51,210 bases of DNA from Lentisphaerae bacterium ADurb.Bin242 (GCA_002069785.1 MWCA01000037.1:1-51210); one strand, 5' to 3'; positions 26,282 through 34,866 are shown, numbered from the stretch's first letter. The notes: generated from the letters alone by a model not told the origin. Numbers and translations are program-made.

Positions 26282-27351
26282 GCATGTTGATCCCCTTCGG
26301 TCCCCAGCACCCTGTCCTGCCGGAACCTTTGCAGCTCCGGCTGGAAATCAGCGACGAACAGGTCATCTCCGCCGTGCCGGTGATCGGCTACATTCACCGC
26401 GGACTGGAAAAACTGGCCGAGCAGAAGGATTTCGTTCAGGACGTGTATCTTCTGGAACGCGTCTGCGGAATCTGTAGTTTCATCCATTCCATGACCTACT
26501 GCATGGGAATCGAGGAGCTGATGTCCCTTTCCGTTCCGCCCCGGGCGAATTATCTCCGCGTGGTCTGGAGCGAACTGCACCGGATGCACAGCCATCTGCT
26601 GGCGCTCGGCCTTCTGGCCGACACCTTCGGTTTTGAAAACCTGTTCTACCAGCTCTGGCGGGTACGCGAACACGTGATGGACGCGATGGAATACACTTCC
26701 GGCGCCCGTGTGATGCTCGGCACCTGCTGCATTGGGGGCGTCCGCAAGGACATTACCAGGGAGCAGGCGGATTTCGTTCTCCGGAAACTCCGCGACGTGG
26801 AGAAGGAACTTCGCACTCTGGCGCCGGTTCTGCTCGACGACTACAGCGTGAAGGCGCGTCTGGTCGGAGTCGGTTGCCTCGATCCGAAACAGGCGCTCAC
26901 GGACGGCGCCGTCGGCCCGACCCTGCGCGGAAGCGGAGTGGAATATGACTTCCGGATGACGGGGTACGCGGCCTACGGCGAACTGGAGTTCTCTCCGGTC
27001 GTGGAAAAGGACGGCGACTGCTATGCGCGGACCAAGGTCCGGCTCAACGAGTTACATCAGTCGATTTCGCTGGTGCGCCGGGCATTGGCCCGTCTCCCCG
27101 ATTCGGAACTGAAAACGCCGTTCAAGGGCAATCCGTCCGGGGAAGTCGCGGTGCGCGCCGAACAGCCGCGCGGCGAAGTCCTGTATTATCTGCGGGCGAA
27201 CGGAACGGACAAGCTGGACCGGATCCGTGTCCGGACTCCCACCTTCGCGAACATTGCTCCGCTGCTGCACATGATCAAGGGCTGTGCACTGGCGGATGTG
27301 GCCATGATCATTCTGTCCATTGACCCTTGCATCAGTTGTACGGAGCGGTAA
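26278..27351 (+). CDS. echE: Ech hydrogenase subunit E, NiFe catalytic large subunit
   Basis: The 357-residue protein has both NiFe ligand motifs, RVCGICSFIHS (Cys63, Cys66) and a C-terminal DPCISCTER (Cys351, Cys354). The start PFGPQHPVLPEP and GYIHRGLEKLAE match group 4 large subunits and NuoD. It reduces protons to H2 using electrons from ferredoxin. It ends three residues after the last nickel ligand, so there is no C-terminal extension to remove, and no HycI/HybD-type endopeptidase gene is present among the maturation genes. Known EchE and CooH proteins are also made without this peptide. The gene overlaps echD by four bases. Confidence 0.97.
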   Translation: MSMLIPFGPQHPVLPEPLQLRLEISDEQVISAVPVIGYIHRGLEKLAEQKDFVQDVYLLERVCGICSFIHSMTYCMGIEELMSLSVPPRANYLRVVWSELHRMHSHLLALGLLADTFGFENLFYQLWRVREHVMDAMEYTSGARVMLGTCCIGGVRKDITREQADFVLRKLRDVEKELRTLAPVLLDDYSVKARLVGVGCLDPKQALTDGAVGPTLRGSGVEYDFRMTGYAAYGELEFSPVVEKDGDCYARTKVRLNELHQSISLVRRALARLPDSELKTPFKGNPSGEVAVRAEQPRGEVLYYLRANGTDKLDRIRVRTPTFANIAPLLHMIKGCALADVAMIILSIDPCISCTER

Positions 27352-27352
27352 T

Positions 27353-27655
27353 ATGCGTCTGTTTTCCATCTTCAAAGAAATCGTCATCCATGTGGTGAAG
27401 GGGCCGTCCACCCGGAATTATCCGGCGGAAAAGCGCGAACCGTTCCCCGGCGTGCGCGGCAAGCTTGCCATCGACGGGGAAAAATGCATCTATTGCGGAG
27501 CCTGCGCCCGGAAGTGTCCGGCCAACGCCATTCAGGTGAAGCGCCAGCCGGAAAAGGAATGGCGCTTCGAACGGTTCCGCTGCATCCTCTGCGGATACTG
27601 CGTCGAAGTCTGCCCGAAGAAGTGTCTCTTCTTCACCGACCGGCTGGAAAAGTAG
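27353..27655 (+). CDS. echF: Ech hydrogenase subunit F, 2x[4Fe-4S] ferredoxin-like (NuoI-like)
   Basis: The start at 27353 lies 1 base after the echE stop. The 100-residue protein has two Cx2Cx2Cx3C cluster motifs (Cys45, 48, 51, 55 and Cys77, 80, 83, 87). It accepts electrons from soluble ferredoxin and passes them to EchC. It is the last gene of the operon; transcription probably ends at the hairpin and T-tract that follow. Confidence 0.95.
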   Translation: MRLFSIFKEIVIHVVKGPSTRNYPAEKREPFPGVRGKLAIDGEKCIYCGACARKCPANAIQVKRQPEKEWRFERFRCILCGYCVEVCPKKCLFFTDRLEK

Positions 27656-27670
27656 AAACGGGAAGGAAGC

Positions 27671-27722
27671 GGAGATTCCGGTTCGGCGCCCTGCGCGTCT
27701 TTCCGGAAATCCCTTTCTTTTT
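27671..27722 (+). terminator. Candidate Rho-independent terminator after echF
   Basis: A stem formed by TTCCGG (676-681 region) and CCGGAA (703-708 region), extended by weaker outer pairs, encloses a GC-rich loop that can fold on itself. It is followed by TTTCTTTTT (27714-27722). It lies between the convergent echF and secA genes, 16 bases after the echF stop. The outer stem has two mismatches, so confidence is moderate. Confidence 0.4.
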
Positions 27723-27761
27723 CGTGACGGCGGTATGTCCGGCCGTACTCGTTCCCGCAAG

Positions 27762-30515
27762 CTATTTCTTGAGGTTTTTCCGGACAAGCTGATCCTGTCC
27801 GTTACTGAAACGGGCAGAAACAGGTGCGGATCGGAACAGGGCGGACACCACCCCTTCGTCAATGGAATCCATCAGCCTTTCAAACAGGATGTACGCTTCT
27901 TTCTTGTATTCCACCAGAGGGTCTTTCTGTCCGTATGACACCAGGTAGATGTTGTCCACCAGATGTTCCATGGCATTCAGGTGACTCACCCATTCCCGCT
28001 CGATCGCCTGGAGGAGCAGAGCACGGACCATCCTGTTTTTCTGCGGTTCGTCCAGTTCGTCCAGCGATGCCGGAAACTGTGTTTTGAGATGTTCTGCAAT
28101 CACTTCCGCCGGATCGCGGCCGCTTTCCTTCCATTCCGAATCCGGAATGCGAATTCCGCTTTCCTCGAAAATGATCGCTGAAAGACGGCTGTCCGATGCG
28201 GTTTCATCGTTTTCCCGGGAGCGGGAGCCGATCCAGAAATCCGCTCTTCTCAGGAGAATTTCGTCGAGGACCTTTTCGGCGTTGTCATCGCACAGGATAC
28301 TCCGCCGGATGGAATAAATGACGGTGCGATGTTTGTTCATGACATCGTCGTACTCCAGGGTCCGTTTCCGGATGGCGTAATGATGCATCTCCAGTTTCTT
28401 CTGCGCCTTTTCAATGATGGAATCCAGTCTTTTGCAGGAGATGGACGGTTCTTCATTCCCGGCAAATATTTTTACCGCGTTCTCCGGACCGTACAGCCGC
28501 ATGAAATCATCCTCCAGGGACACGTAAAATGCGGACTCCCCGGGATCGCCCTGCCGGGCGCAGCGCCCCTGAAGCTGGAGATCGATCCGTCTTGCCTCGT
28601 GCCGGGAACTGCCGAGGACGAACAGACCGCCCAGTTCCACCACCCCGGGACCGAGCCGGATATCCGTCCCCCGTCCGGCCATGTTGGTGGCGACGGTGAT
28701 TTTTCCTTTCTGTCCGGCGCAGGCGACGATCTCCGCCTCCTGACGGTTCTGTTTCGCATTCAGCACCTGATGGGGAAGTTTTTTCATCCGGAGAATCCGG
28801 CTGATGGTCTCGGAGTCCTCGACGGAAGGGGTTCCCAGCAGCACCGGCTGTCCGGCTTCAAAACGCCGGGCCACCTCGTCTGCAATCGCGTGGAACTTCT
28901 CTCTCCGGGTGCGGAAAACCTGATCTTCATGCAACCGGCGATGCACCGGCCGGTTTGTCGGGATTGGCGTGACCTCCAATTTGTACGTCCGGAAAAATTC
29001 GGAGGCTTCCGTCGAGGCTGTCCCGGTCATCCCCGCGAGTTTCTTATACAGACGGAAATAGTTCTGCTGCGTGATGGATGCATAGGTGATGTTTTCGGAT
29101 TCGATCCGGACCTCTTCCTTTGCCTCCAGCGCCTGGTGGAGACCGTTGCTGAATCTCCGGCCGGGAAGCGCGCGCCCGGTGTGCTCGTCGACGATCAGGA
29201 TTTTCCCGGATTCGACGATGTAATGGATGTCTTTTTCAAACAGGCAATATGCCTGCATCAGCTGCCGGAAATCATGGATCGATTCCACTTGCAGCCGGTA
29301 ATTTTCTCTGGCTTTTTCGATTCTCTTTTTCTTTTCCGGTTCGCCGGCGGTTTCGTCATTCCGGAGGGCCGCGATCTGTTTTTCGAGGTCGGGCAGCACG
29401 AAGAGATTTTCTTGAAGATGTTCAAAGAATTCCAATCCGCGGGCGGTCAACTCGATCTGTCCGTATTTTTCGTCCACGATGAAATACAGATTGGTTTTCA
29501 GCTCGGAAAACTGTGTCGCGGCAAGCATCTGGCGCATCCGGTCTTCGTAGCGGTCCAGTTGCATCCGCAAATTGGAATCCTCGAGGATTTTATGCAGCGG
29601 ACGGTAGCGGGGCATTCCAAGACGCGCCAGGAATAGCAGCCGGATTCCTTCTTCCGCCGTGCCGTCGTTCCGCAGCAGTTCCGCCGCGTCGTGAAGGAAG
29701 CTGTCGATCCGTTTCTTCTGGGCTTCCGTCAGCTTCCGGATGATGGTTTTGAAGCGTTCGTATTGATCGAGCGGAACTTCCTCTTCTCCGGCGATGATGA
29801 GCGGGACGCGGGCTTCGTCGATCAGCACGCTGTCGATCTCGTCGATGATGGCGAAGAAAAGGTCCCGCTGCACCATTTCTTCGCGGGACATTGCCATGCC
29901 GTTGTCGCGGAGATAGTCGAAGCCGAACTCGCTGTTCATCCCGTAGGTGATGTCGCAGGCATAGGCGGCCTTGCGCTCCTCCGGGGACTGTCCGGTCTGA
30001 ATGCAGCCGACCGTCAAGCCAAGGTAACGGAAGATGCTGCCGATCCATTCGGAGTCCCGGAGAGCCAGATAGTCGTTCACGGTCACCAGGTGGGCGCCCT
30101 TTCCGCACAGGGCGTTCAGATACAGCGGCATGGCGGCGGCAAGCGTCTTTCCCTCGCCGGTCGCCATTTCCGCGATTCCGCTCCGGTGAAGCACGATTCC
30201 GGCAAGGATCTGGACATCGTAGGGAATCATGTCCCAGACCGTTTCGATTCCGCAGACGGTGAGTTTCGTTCCGCACATGCGCCGGCAGGCGTTTTTGACT
30301 GCGGCGAAGGCTTCGACCAGGAGATGATCCGGGTTCTCTCCGGCGGAAATACGGTTCCGGAATTCTTCGGTTTTCGCCGTCAGTTCTTCATCCGTGAGCT
30401 TTTGAAGGGCGATTTCTTCCGCGTTGATTTTCCGGACGGTCGAACGCAGCCGGAGCAATTTGCGGTCGGCATGCGTTCCCCATACATACTGGTTCAGCAA
30501 ACGTAAAAATTCCAT
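27762..30515 (-). CDS. secA: Preprotein translocase ATPase SecA, without C-terminal zinc site
   Basis: The 917-residue protein contains the SecA motor: MATGEGKT (117-124, Walker A), VTVNDYLALRD, YGMNSEFGFDYLRDN, IIDEIDSVLIDEAR (Walker B), the preprotein-crosslinking region, EHTGRALPGRRFSNGLHQALEAKE, MAGRGTDI, and the QLQGRCARQGDPGES arginine-finger region, then the helical scaffold and wing domains. SecA drives Sec-dependent export. The usual C-terminal Cys/His zinc site (CxCGSGKKxKxCHG) that binds SecB and phospholipid is absent; the protein ends QLVRKNLKK. It stands alone, convergent with the hyp-ech operon and downstream of the oad genes after a 121-base gap with two hairpins. It may be the only SecA or one of two. 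The ribosome site is weak. Confidence 0.95.
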   Translation of the reverse strand: MEFLRLLNQYVWGTHADRKLLRLRSTVRKINAEEIALQKLTDEELTAKTEEFRNRISAGENPDHLLVEAFAAVKNACRRMCGTKLTVCGIETVWDMIPYDVQILAGIVLHRSGIAEMATGEGKTLAAAMPLYLNALCGKGAHLVTVNDYLALRDSEWIGSIFRYLGLTVGCIQTGQSPEERKAAYACDITYGMNSEFGFDYLRDNGMAMSREEMVQRDLFFAIIDEIDSVLIDEARVPLIIAGEEEVPLDQYERFKTIIRKLTEAQKKRIDSFLHDAAELLRNDGTAEEGIRLLFLARLGMPRYRPLHKILEDSNLRMQLDRYEDRMRQMLAATQFSELKTNLYFIVDEKYGQIELTARGLEFFEHLQENLFVLPDLEKQIAALRNDETAGEPEKKKRIEKARENYRLQVESIHDFRQLMQAYCLFEKDIHYIVESGKILIVDEHTGRALPGRRFSNGLHQALEAKEEVRIESENITYASITQQNYFRLYKKLAGMTGTASTEASEFFRTYKLEVTPIPTNRPVHRRLHEDQVFRTRREKFHAIADEVARRFEAGQPVLLGTPSVEDSETISRILRMKKLPHQVLNAKQNRQEAEIVACAGQKGKITVATNMAGRGTDIRLGPGVVELGGLFVLGSSRHEARRIDLQLQGRCARQGDPGESAFYVSLEDDFMRLYGPENAVKIFAGNEEPSISCKRLDSIIEKAQKKLEMHHYAIRKRTLEYDDVMNKHRTVIYSIRRSILCDDNAEKVLDEILLRRADFWIGSRSRENDETASDSRLSAIIFEESGIRIPDSEWKESGRDPAEVIAEHLKTQFPASLDELDEPQKNRMVRALLLQAIEREWVSHLNAMEHLVDNIYLVSYGQKDPLVEYKKEAYILFERLMDSIDEGVVSALFRSAPVSARFSNGQDQLVRKNLKK

Positions 30516-30554
30516 CTTTCCGGGACGGCTTTCCGGACCTGTATCATTTCAGCG

Positions 30555-30575
30555 TCCGGTTCACGAGGAACCGGA
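30555..30575. promoter_or_regulatory. Hairpin 1 between oadG and secA
   Basis: An 8-bp perfect stem TCCGGTTC / GAACCGGA with a 5-base loop. It lies in the presumed secA leader and 3' of oadG; no T-run follows on either strand. It may protect the oad transcript end or affect secA translation. Confidence 0.4.
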
Positions 30576-30589
30576 TTGGCTCGGACATT

Positions 30590-30612
30590 CCCGGGGCTCG
30601 ATTCACCCCGGG
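30590..30612. promoter_or_regulatory. Hairpin 2 between oadG and secA
   Basis: A 7-bp perfect GC stem CCCGGGG / CCCCGGG, which G-U pairs can extend, with a 9-base loop. It lies 15 bases from hairpin 1 and 25 bases beyond the oadG stop. Without a T-tract it is not a classical terminator, though it could stop transcription with Rho or stabilise the oad mRNA. Confidence 0.4.
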
Positions 30613-30636
30613 GGTGGACGAAGCAAAAGGTCCGTT

Positions 30637-30840
30637 TTACTTCGGTTGTTTTGCCGCGAAGACGGCGGCCAGAGCCAGCGCCGTTTCAAGTTCTTCCTCC
30701 TGCAATGATTTTTCCTGCTCCGGGCTTTTTCGGCCGAGGCCGATCAGTTTTGTGAGCAGCAATATCAAAACAGAGACCAGAAAACCGACGATGACGGTGG
30801 TAATGAGCGTCATGAACATGATATGAATCGCTTGTGCCAT
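30637..30840 (-). CDS. oadG: Oxaloacetate decarboxylase gamma-like small membrane subunit
   Basis: The 67-residue protein has one N-terminal membrane helix (MFMTLITTVIVGFLVSVLILLLTKLIG), a short charged region and a C-terminal ELETALALAAVFAAKQ helix. This is the layout of OadG/MmdD-type subunits, which tie the carboxyltransferase to the membrane pump. It starts after a GAGGAG site, 13 bases after the oadB stop. Subunits of this class vary strongly in sequence, so the call relies on size, topology and position. Confidence 0.8.
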   Translation of the reverse strand: MAQAIHIMFMTLITTVIVGFLVSVLILLLTKLIGLGRKSPEQEKSLQEEELETALALAAVFAAKQPK

Positions 30841-30853
30841 GGCAGGACTCCTC

Positions 30854-32104
30854 TTATTTTGTCAGGCAGATGTAGGCGGCGGTAATGATCGCGGTGGTGA
30901 TGACGCCGCAGATATTCGCGCCCAGCGCATACTGCATGATGATGGACTTCGGATTGACGTAGGAGACTTCATGCTGCGCAACCTTGGCCGAGCTCGGCAC
31001 GCAGCTGACGCCCGCGATTCCGATGACGGGATTGTATTTTCCGCCGGTCGCGAAATACAGGATATACCCGCCGATCAATCCGCCGACGGCGGAAAGTCCC
31101 AGGGCAAGGATTCCGAGGATGAGCAGGGGCAGGACTTCGGGATTGAGGATGGTTTTCGCATCGCAGAGAATTCCGAGAAGCAGCCCGAGCGTGAGGGTGG
31201 ATCCATACAGGATGATTTCACTCACAATGTAGCGGAATTTTTCCAGTCCCGATTCCCGGATCGCGATTCCGAGGAAGAGGGAAAAGAAGAGGGGTGACGC
31301 CACCGGGAAGAGGAAGCAGAGCACGACGCATGTGATTATGGAGAACATCAGCTTTTCGGCGGACGTGGCCTGGAATTCCTTTTTCTCTTTCGGCATTTCG
31401 ATCATGCGCAGTTTTTTCGGCACCATGAACCTGACCATGTACGGGAAACCTCCGTAAGCCAGAGCCAGATACAGATAGGCGACGACTGTGATGGGGACGA
31501 AGAGGTGAGGAGCCATCTGGAGGGAGCCGAAAAGCACCATCGGGCCGTCCGCGCCGCCGACCAGTGCGATGGAGGCGGCTTCCCCGAGCGTCATTCCCTT
31601 GAAGAGCATGGCGATCGGGAGAGTCACCAGGGTGCCGAGTTCCGCGAAGATCGCGATGAACATGCTCTGGAAAGGCCGCGCCATGATGAATCCGACGTCC
31701 AGCAGGGACCCGATGCCGATGAAGATCAGACATGCGATCAGTCCGTTGCTGAAAGCGAAGGTGTAGACGGGCTGGAGCCAGTCCACCTGGCAGAGGGTGA
31801 TCAGGTTGTCGTTGTTCGCTTCGATCGAATCCAGGAACAGCGTCCCGACTCTGGTGGGATCCACCGGCGCTTTTTTGACCATGTTGATCGGATCGAAAAA
31901 CATCATGGAGGCATTGATGGTGCTCATTCCGAGCCCCATCGGGATCATCAGAAGCGGTTCCAGCATCCCTTTGCGTCCTAGGTGGGCCAGCAGAATTCCC
32001 AATAAGATCAGGGCAACGCGTCCCACCACGATTTTCCAGTCATTATCCCATTGATGGGATAAGAGTTTGAAGCTTTGGAAAACTTCCATAAAATTAAAAT
32101 TCAT
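30854..32104 (-). CDS. oadB: Na+-translocating decarboxylase beta subunit
   Basis: The chosen ATG at 32104 gives a 416-residue membrane protein; an upstream in-frame ATG at 32206 lies inside oadA. About nine to eleven hydrophobic helices are visible. Family blocks include LLMIPMGLG near the N-terminus, CLIFIGIGSLLDVGFIMARP, MTLGEAASIALVGGADGPMVLF (conserved Asp in GGADGP, needed for Na+ and decarboxylation in OadB), and a C-terminal GIAGVSCVPSSAKVAQHE with the Ser residues used in the second Na+ site. It decarboxylates the carboxybiotin made by the alpha subunit and exports Na+. It begins 16 bases after oadA. Confidence 0.93.
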   Translation of the reverse strand: MNFNFMEVFQSFKLLSHQWDNDWKIVVGRVALILLGILLAHLGRKGMLEPLLMIPMGLGMSTINASMMFFDPINMVKKAPVDPTRVGTLFLDSIEANNDNLITLCQVDWLQPVYTFAFSNGLIACLIFIGIGSLLDVGFIMARPFQSMFIAIFAELGTLVTLPIAMLFKGMTLGEAASIALVGGADGPMVLFGSLQMAPHLFVPITVVAYLYLALAYGGFPYMVRFMVPKKLRMIEMPKEKKEFQATSAEKLMFSIITCVVLCFLFPVASPLFFSLFLGIAIRESGLEKFRYIVSEIILYGSTLTLGLLLGILCDAKTILNPEVLPLLILGILALGLSAVGGLIGGYILYFATGGKYNPVIGIAGVSCVPSSAKVAQHEVSYVNPKSIIMQYALGANICGVITTAIITAAYICLTK

Positions 32105-32120
32105 AGTGATTCTTTCTGCC

Positions 32121-33941
32121 TTACGGATGTTTGATGACCGCCACCAGCGCATCGGTTTGAACTTGCATTCCTTCCGTGACTTCGAAGCTGGCGACGACGC
32201 CGTCATGCCCGGCCATGATGGGTGTTTCCATCTTCATGGCTTCCAGGATCAGAATCGCGTCTTTTGTCGTGACCTTGTCGCCGGGCTTCTTCAGGAAGCG
32301 GATTACCGCGCCGGGAATCGGCGTATGCACTTCGAAGAACTTGTCGTCCGAACTTCCCATGGAAGCTGCGGACAACGGCGTTGTCTTGCTTGTCTTCGTG
32401 CCGTTTTCCGGATGGATGGAGTAGGCGATGTTGTGTCCGTTGATCGTCGCGTTGCCTCCATTTCCGAGTTCCACGCGGAACTCTTTTCCATGGATGACCA
32501 CCACCATGGCGCCGGAGTCTGCCGGCGCCGCGGCGGGCTTGGCCGGGACGTTCTTGCGGACGCCGATCTTGCCTTCGCCCTTGAGGAACGCGATGCCTTT
32601 CTCGAGGCAGGTGGCCGCGATGAAGATGTTTTCATCCGTGGCGGGAAGCTGGTTGGCCTGGAGCATGGACTGCGCGGCCTTGCGCCCCTTGGCAGGGTTT
32701 TCATCGTTCACATCCAGCGGGTTGCGGGTGGTCGGAGGAAGCTGGAGCTGTTCCGATGCGATCTTGACGACGGCCTCGTCGGGCTTGCCCGGCGTTTTGC
32801 CGAAGTAGCCGAGGACCATCTTGCCGTAGCCGTCCGCGATCTTTTTCCACGGACCGAACATGACGTTGTTGAACGCCTGCTGGAAGTAGAACTGGGAGAC
32901 CGGCGTGACGCTGGTCCCGTAGCCGCCCTTGACCACCACTTCCCCCATGGCCGCGATGAATTCGGGATAGCGGTCCATGAGCTTGTTGTCGCGCAGCATC
33001 TGGGTGTTGGCGGTCAGCGCGCCGCCGGGCATCGGGGAGAACGGGATCAGCGGTTCGACCTTGGTCGCTTCCGGAGGCATGAAATAGTCTTTGAGCGCTT
33101 CCTTGAGGTTTTCCTCCAGCTTGATGATCCGGTCCGGATCGATGTCCAGCGTGAAATCCGTTCCGCGCAGCGCATGCCACATGGTCAGCACGTCCGGCTG
33201 GCAGGTCCCCCCGGACAGCGGCGCGATCGAGAGGTCGATCTGGCTGGCGCCTCCTTCCAGGGCCGCCCGGTAGGCAAGCACGCAGCACCCGGCCGTTTCA
33301 TGGCTGTGGAATACGATCGGAAAGTCCTTGCCCAGAATCCGGCGCGCCATTTTGAGGGTGTCGTGCACCTTCTGCGGACACGAAGTGCCGGACGCGTCTT
33401 TGAAACAGATCGAATCGAAGGGGATTTCCGAAGTCAGAATCCGTTTCAGGACGGTCTCATAGAAATCCACCGTGTGGCCGATGCATCCCGGAGGAAGTTC
33501 CATCATGGTGATGGAGATTTCGTGTTTGAGGCCGGCTTCGTGGATGCACGCCCCGCTGTAGATCAGGTTGTCGACATCGTTGAGCGCGTCGAAGTTCCGG
33601 ATGGTCGTGATCCCGTGCTTCTTCATGAGCTGGGCATGGAGCTTGATGATGTCCCGGGACTGGGAGTCCAGCCCGACCACGTTGATGCCGCGCGCCAGCG
33701 TCTGAAGGTTGGCATTGGACCCGGCGGCTTTCCGGAAATTGTCCATCACCAGGAAGGCGTCTTCATTGGAGTAGAAATACGCAGCCTGGAAGATGGCGCC
33801 TCCGCCCGCTTCGAAATGTTCGATTCCGGCTTTGGACGCTTCTTCCACCACGGGAAGGAAATCTTTGGAAAAAACACGGGCCCCGAAAACGGATTGAAAA
33901 CCGTCCCGGAAAGCGGTCAGCATAAAATGGATCTTTTTCAT
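32121..33941 (-). CDS. oadA: Oxaloacetate decarboxylase alpha subunit, carboxyltransferase plus biotin domain
   Basis: I place the start at MKKIHFM (33941), which gives 606 residues; the frame is open 20 residues further upstream. The N-terminal TIM barrel (about 1-260) has FRDGFQSVFG, TIRNFDALND, ICFKDASGT with the catalytic Lys, and the metal site HSHETAG. The PYC_OADA domain follows (to about 450), then a linker rich in Ala/Pro, and the biotinyl domain with EAMKMET (biotin Lys about 570, 36 residues from the end). Oxaloacetate is the likely substrate, but methylmalonyl-CoA decarboxylase alpha subunits lack the fused barrel-plus-biotin form, which supports OadA. Transcription order A-B-G differs from the frequent G-A-B order. 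Confidence 0.93.
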   Translation of the reverse strand: MKKIHFMLTAFRDGFQSVFGARVFSKDFLPVVEEASKAGIEHFEAGGGAIFQAAYFYSNEDAFLVMDNFRKAAGSNANLQTLARGINVVGLDSQSRDIIKLHAQLMKKHGITTIRNFDALNDVDNLIYSGACIHEAGLKHEISITMMELPPGCIGHTVDFYETVLKRILTSEIPFDSICFKDASGTSCPQKVHDTLKMARRILGKDFPIVFHSHETAGCCVLAYRAALEGGASQIDLSIAPLSGGTCQPDVLTMWHALRGTDFTLDIDPDRIIKLEENLKEALKDYFMPPEATKVEPLIPFSPMPGGALTANTQMLRDNKLMDRYPEFIAAMGEVVVKGGYGTSVTPVSQFYFQQAFNNVMFGPWKKIADGYGKMVLGYFGKTPGKPDEAVVKIASEQLQLPPTTRNPLDVNDENPAKGRKAAQSMLQANQLPATDENIFIAATCLEKGIAFLKGEGKIGVRKNVPAKPAAAPADSGAMVVVIHGKEFRVELGNGGNATINGHNIAYSIHPENGTKTSKTTPLSAASMGSSDDKFFEVHTPIPGAVIRFLKKPGDKVTTKDAILILEAMKMETPIMAGHDGVVASFEVTEGMQVQTDALVAVIKHP

Positions 33942-34184
33942 TATCGAATCCTGTTGTTTTTTGAGAAAACTGGGCTTGTACTGTGACAAAGATACAGACA
34001 CGGAAAACGCATAGCTTCATGCATGGGAAAAGGTAATTCTGTTGTCTGTATTTGATGTATTGGGAAAATGACTTCGAAGCGGGGCTCTGAAACGGAAAAG
34101 CAATCCTTCCGTTGGCTTCAGGATGGAAGCAAAGCACTTGCTGGTGAAGAACCGGATAAACAGAATGAGCCGATTTCCGGAGGA

Positions 34185-34688
34185 TCAGCAACCCGGCCCG
34201 GCCCGGATCGGGTTTATGCTTTTCAACGTTGTACAGATCTGGAGTGCGGCGGAATATTCGCCGTTTGGATAAAACATGCCATCAACAGGTTCCGCCGCCG
34301 GACTTTTTCGAAGCAGCAGGCAGTGGACTGTAAAATCCTGCTGCCATTGCATGCCAACTTTATCGCCGCAGGCATTTTGTTCTTTCAGGAGGTTCCGGAC
34401 AAAATGGGAGAAATTGAAACGACGGGACACGCTGACGCTCTGTACAATGGAGCCGCTCGTGCTGAATGACACGTCATGACGCCGGCCGGTCAAGCGAACC
34501 AGTTCCGATAGTGCGATATTCCTTTTCGAGGATGTTTTGCCGCACAGCATATACATCCCGCACAAAGCAATGAACAACAATGCAACCGAAATCAAAGCCC
34601 AAAGGAACATATCCCGAAATTTCTGACGGTTGGGCAATTTTTTTCCGGAACCGGCTTCCGGCAACTGTGCTGTCATTTTCTTTGTCAT
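34185..34688 (-). CDS. Small single-pass membrane protein of unknown function
   Basis: A 167-residue frame beginning MTKKMTAQLPE has one strong membrane helix near the N-terminus (MFLWALISVALLFIALCGMYML, about 28-49) and a polar, probably extracytoplasmic remainder with a GMFYPNGEYSAALQ segment. An ATG at 34739 is upstream of the likely transcription start, so I prefer 34688. A sigma70-like promoter lies just upstream. I do not recognise a family. The short open frame starting at 34698 in another frame has an AAAGG site but no membrane helix. It could be a short-lived lineage-specific gene. Confidence 0.5.
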   Translation of the reverse strand: MTKKMTAQLPEAGSGKKLPNRQKFRDMFLWALISVALLFIALCGMYMLCGKTSSKRNIALSELVRLTGRRHDVSFSTSGSIVQSVSVSRRFNFSHFVRNLLKEQNACGDKVGMQWQQDFTVHCLLLRKSPAAEPVDGMFYPNGEYSAALQICTTLKSINPIRAGPGC

Positions 34689-34721
34689 CAGCGGGCATAC
34701 CTTTGAGGAGTTAAACTGCAT

Positions 34722-34750
34722 AATATAGCATAAGATCATTTATGTTTCAA
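34722..34750 (-). promoter_or_regulatory. Candidate promoter of the small membrane protein gene
   Basis: On the minus strand, TTGAAA (34750-34745) and TATATT (34727-34722) are separated by 17 bases. The predicted start near 34714 lies 26 bases upstream of the ATG at 34688. It is divergent from the LacI gene promoter 90 bases away. Confidence 0.5.
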
Positions 34751-34836
34751 GGACGTCAAGCCGATGGAACGCAATATCCGGCGCGGTATCTTCTTTTGAA
34801 AAGTGAAAAATATCCATTGATTTTAAATATATCATC

Positions 34837-34864
34837 TTGACAAAGGCAGATTTGATGCTATACT
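34837..34864 (+). promoter_or_regulatory. Promoter of the cassette 2 LacI gene
   Basis: A perfect TTGACA (34837-34842) and TATACT (34859-34864) are 16 bases apart. The operator copy starts 3 bases after the -10 box, so a bound repressor would cover the transcription start. Confidence 0.75.
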
Positions 34865-34866
34865 TT

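Noticed and set aside
22529..27655. Reading the membrane-bound block as complex I or an Mrp antiporter
   Set aside because: There is one NuoL-like subunit, both NiFe ligand pairs are intact in the large subunit, no NuoE/F/G is present, and the six-gene order is that of Ech.
22529..27655. Formate hydrogenlyase or CO-dehydrogenase-linked hydrogenase
   Set aside because: No formate dehydrogenase, CooS or HycB-type gene is present in or near the operon.
30637..33941. Methylmalonyl-CoA or glutaconyl-CoA decarboxylase
   Set aside because: In those enzymes the carboxyltransferase is of the acetyl-CoA-carboxylase type and biotin is on a separate subunit; here a pyruvate-carboxylase-type barrel is fused to the biotin domain.
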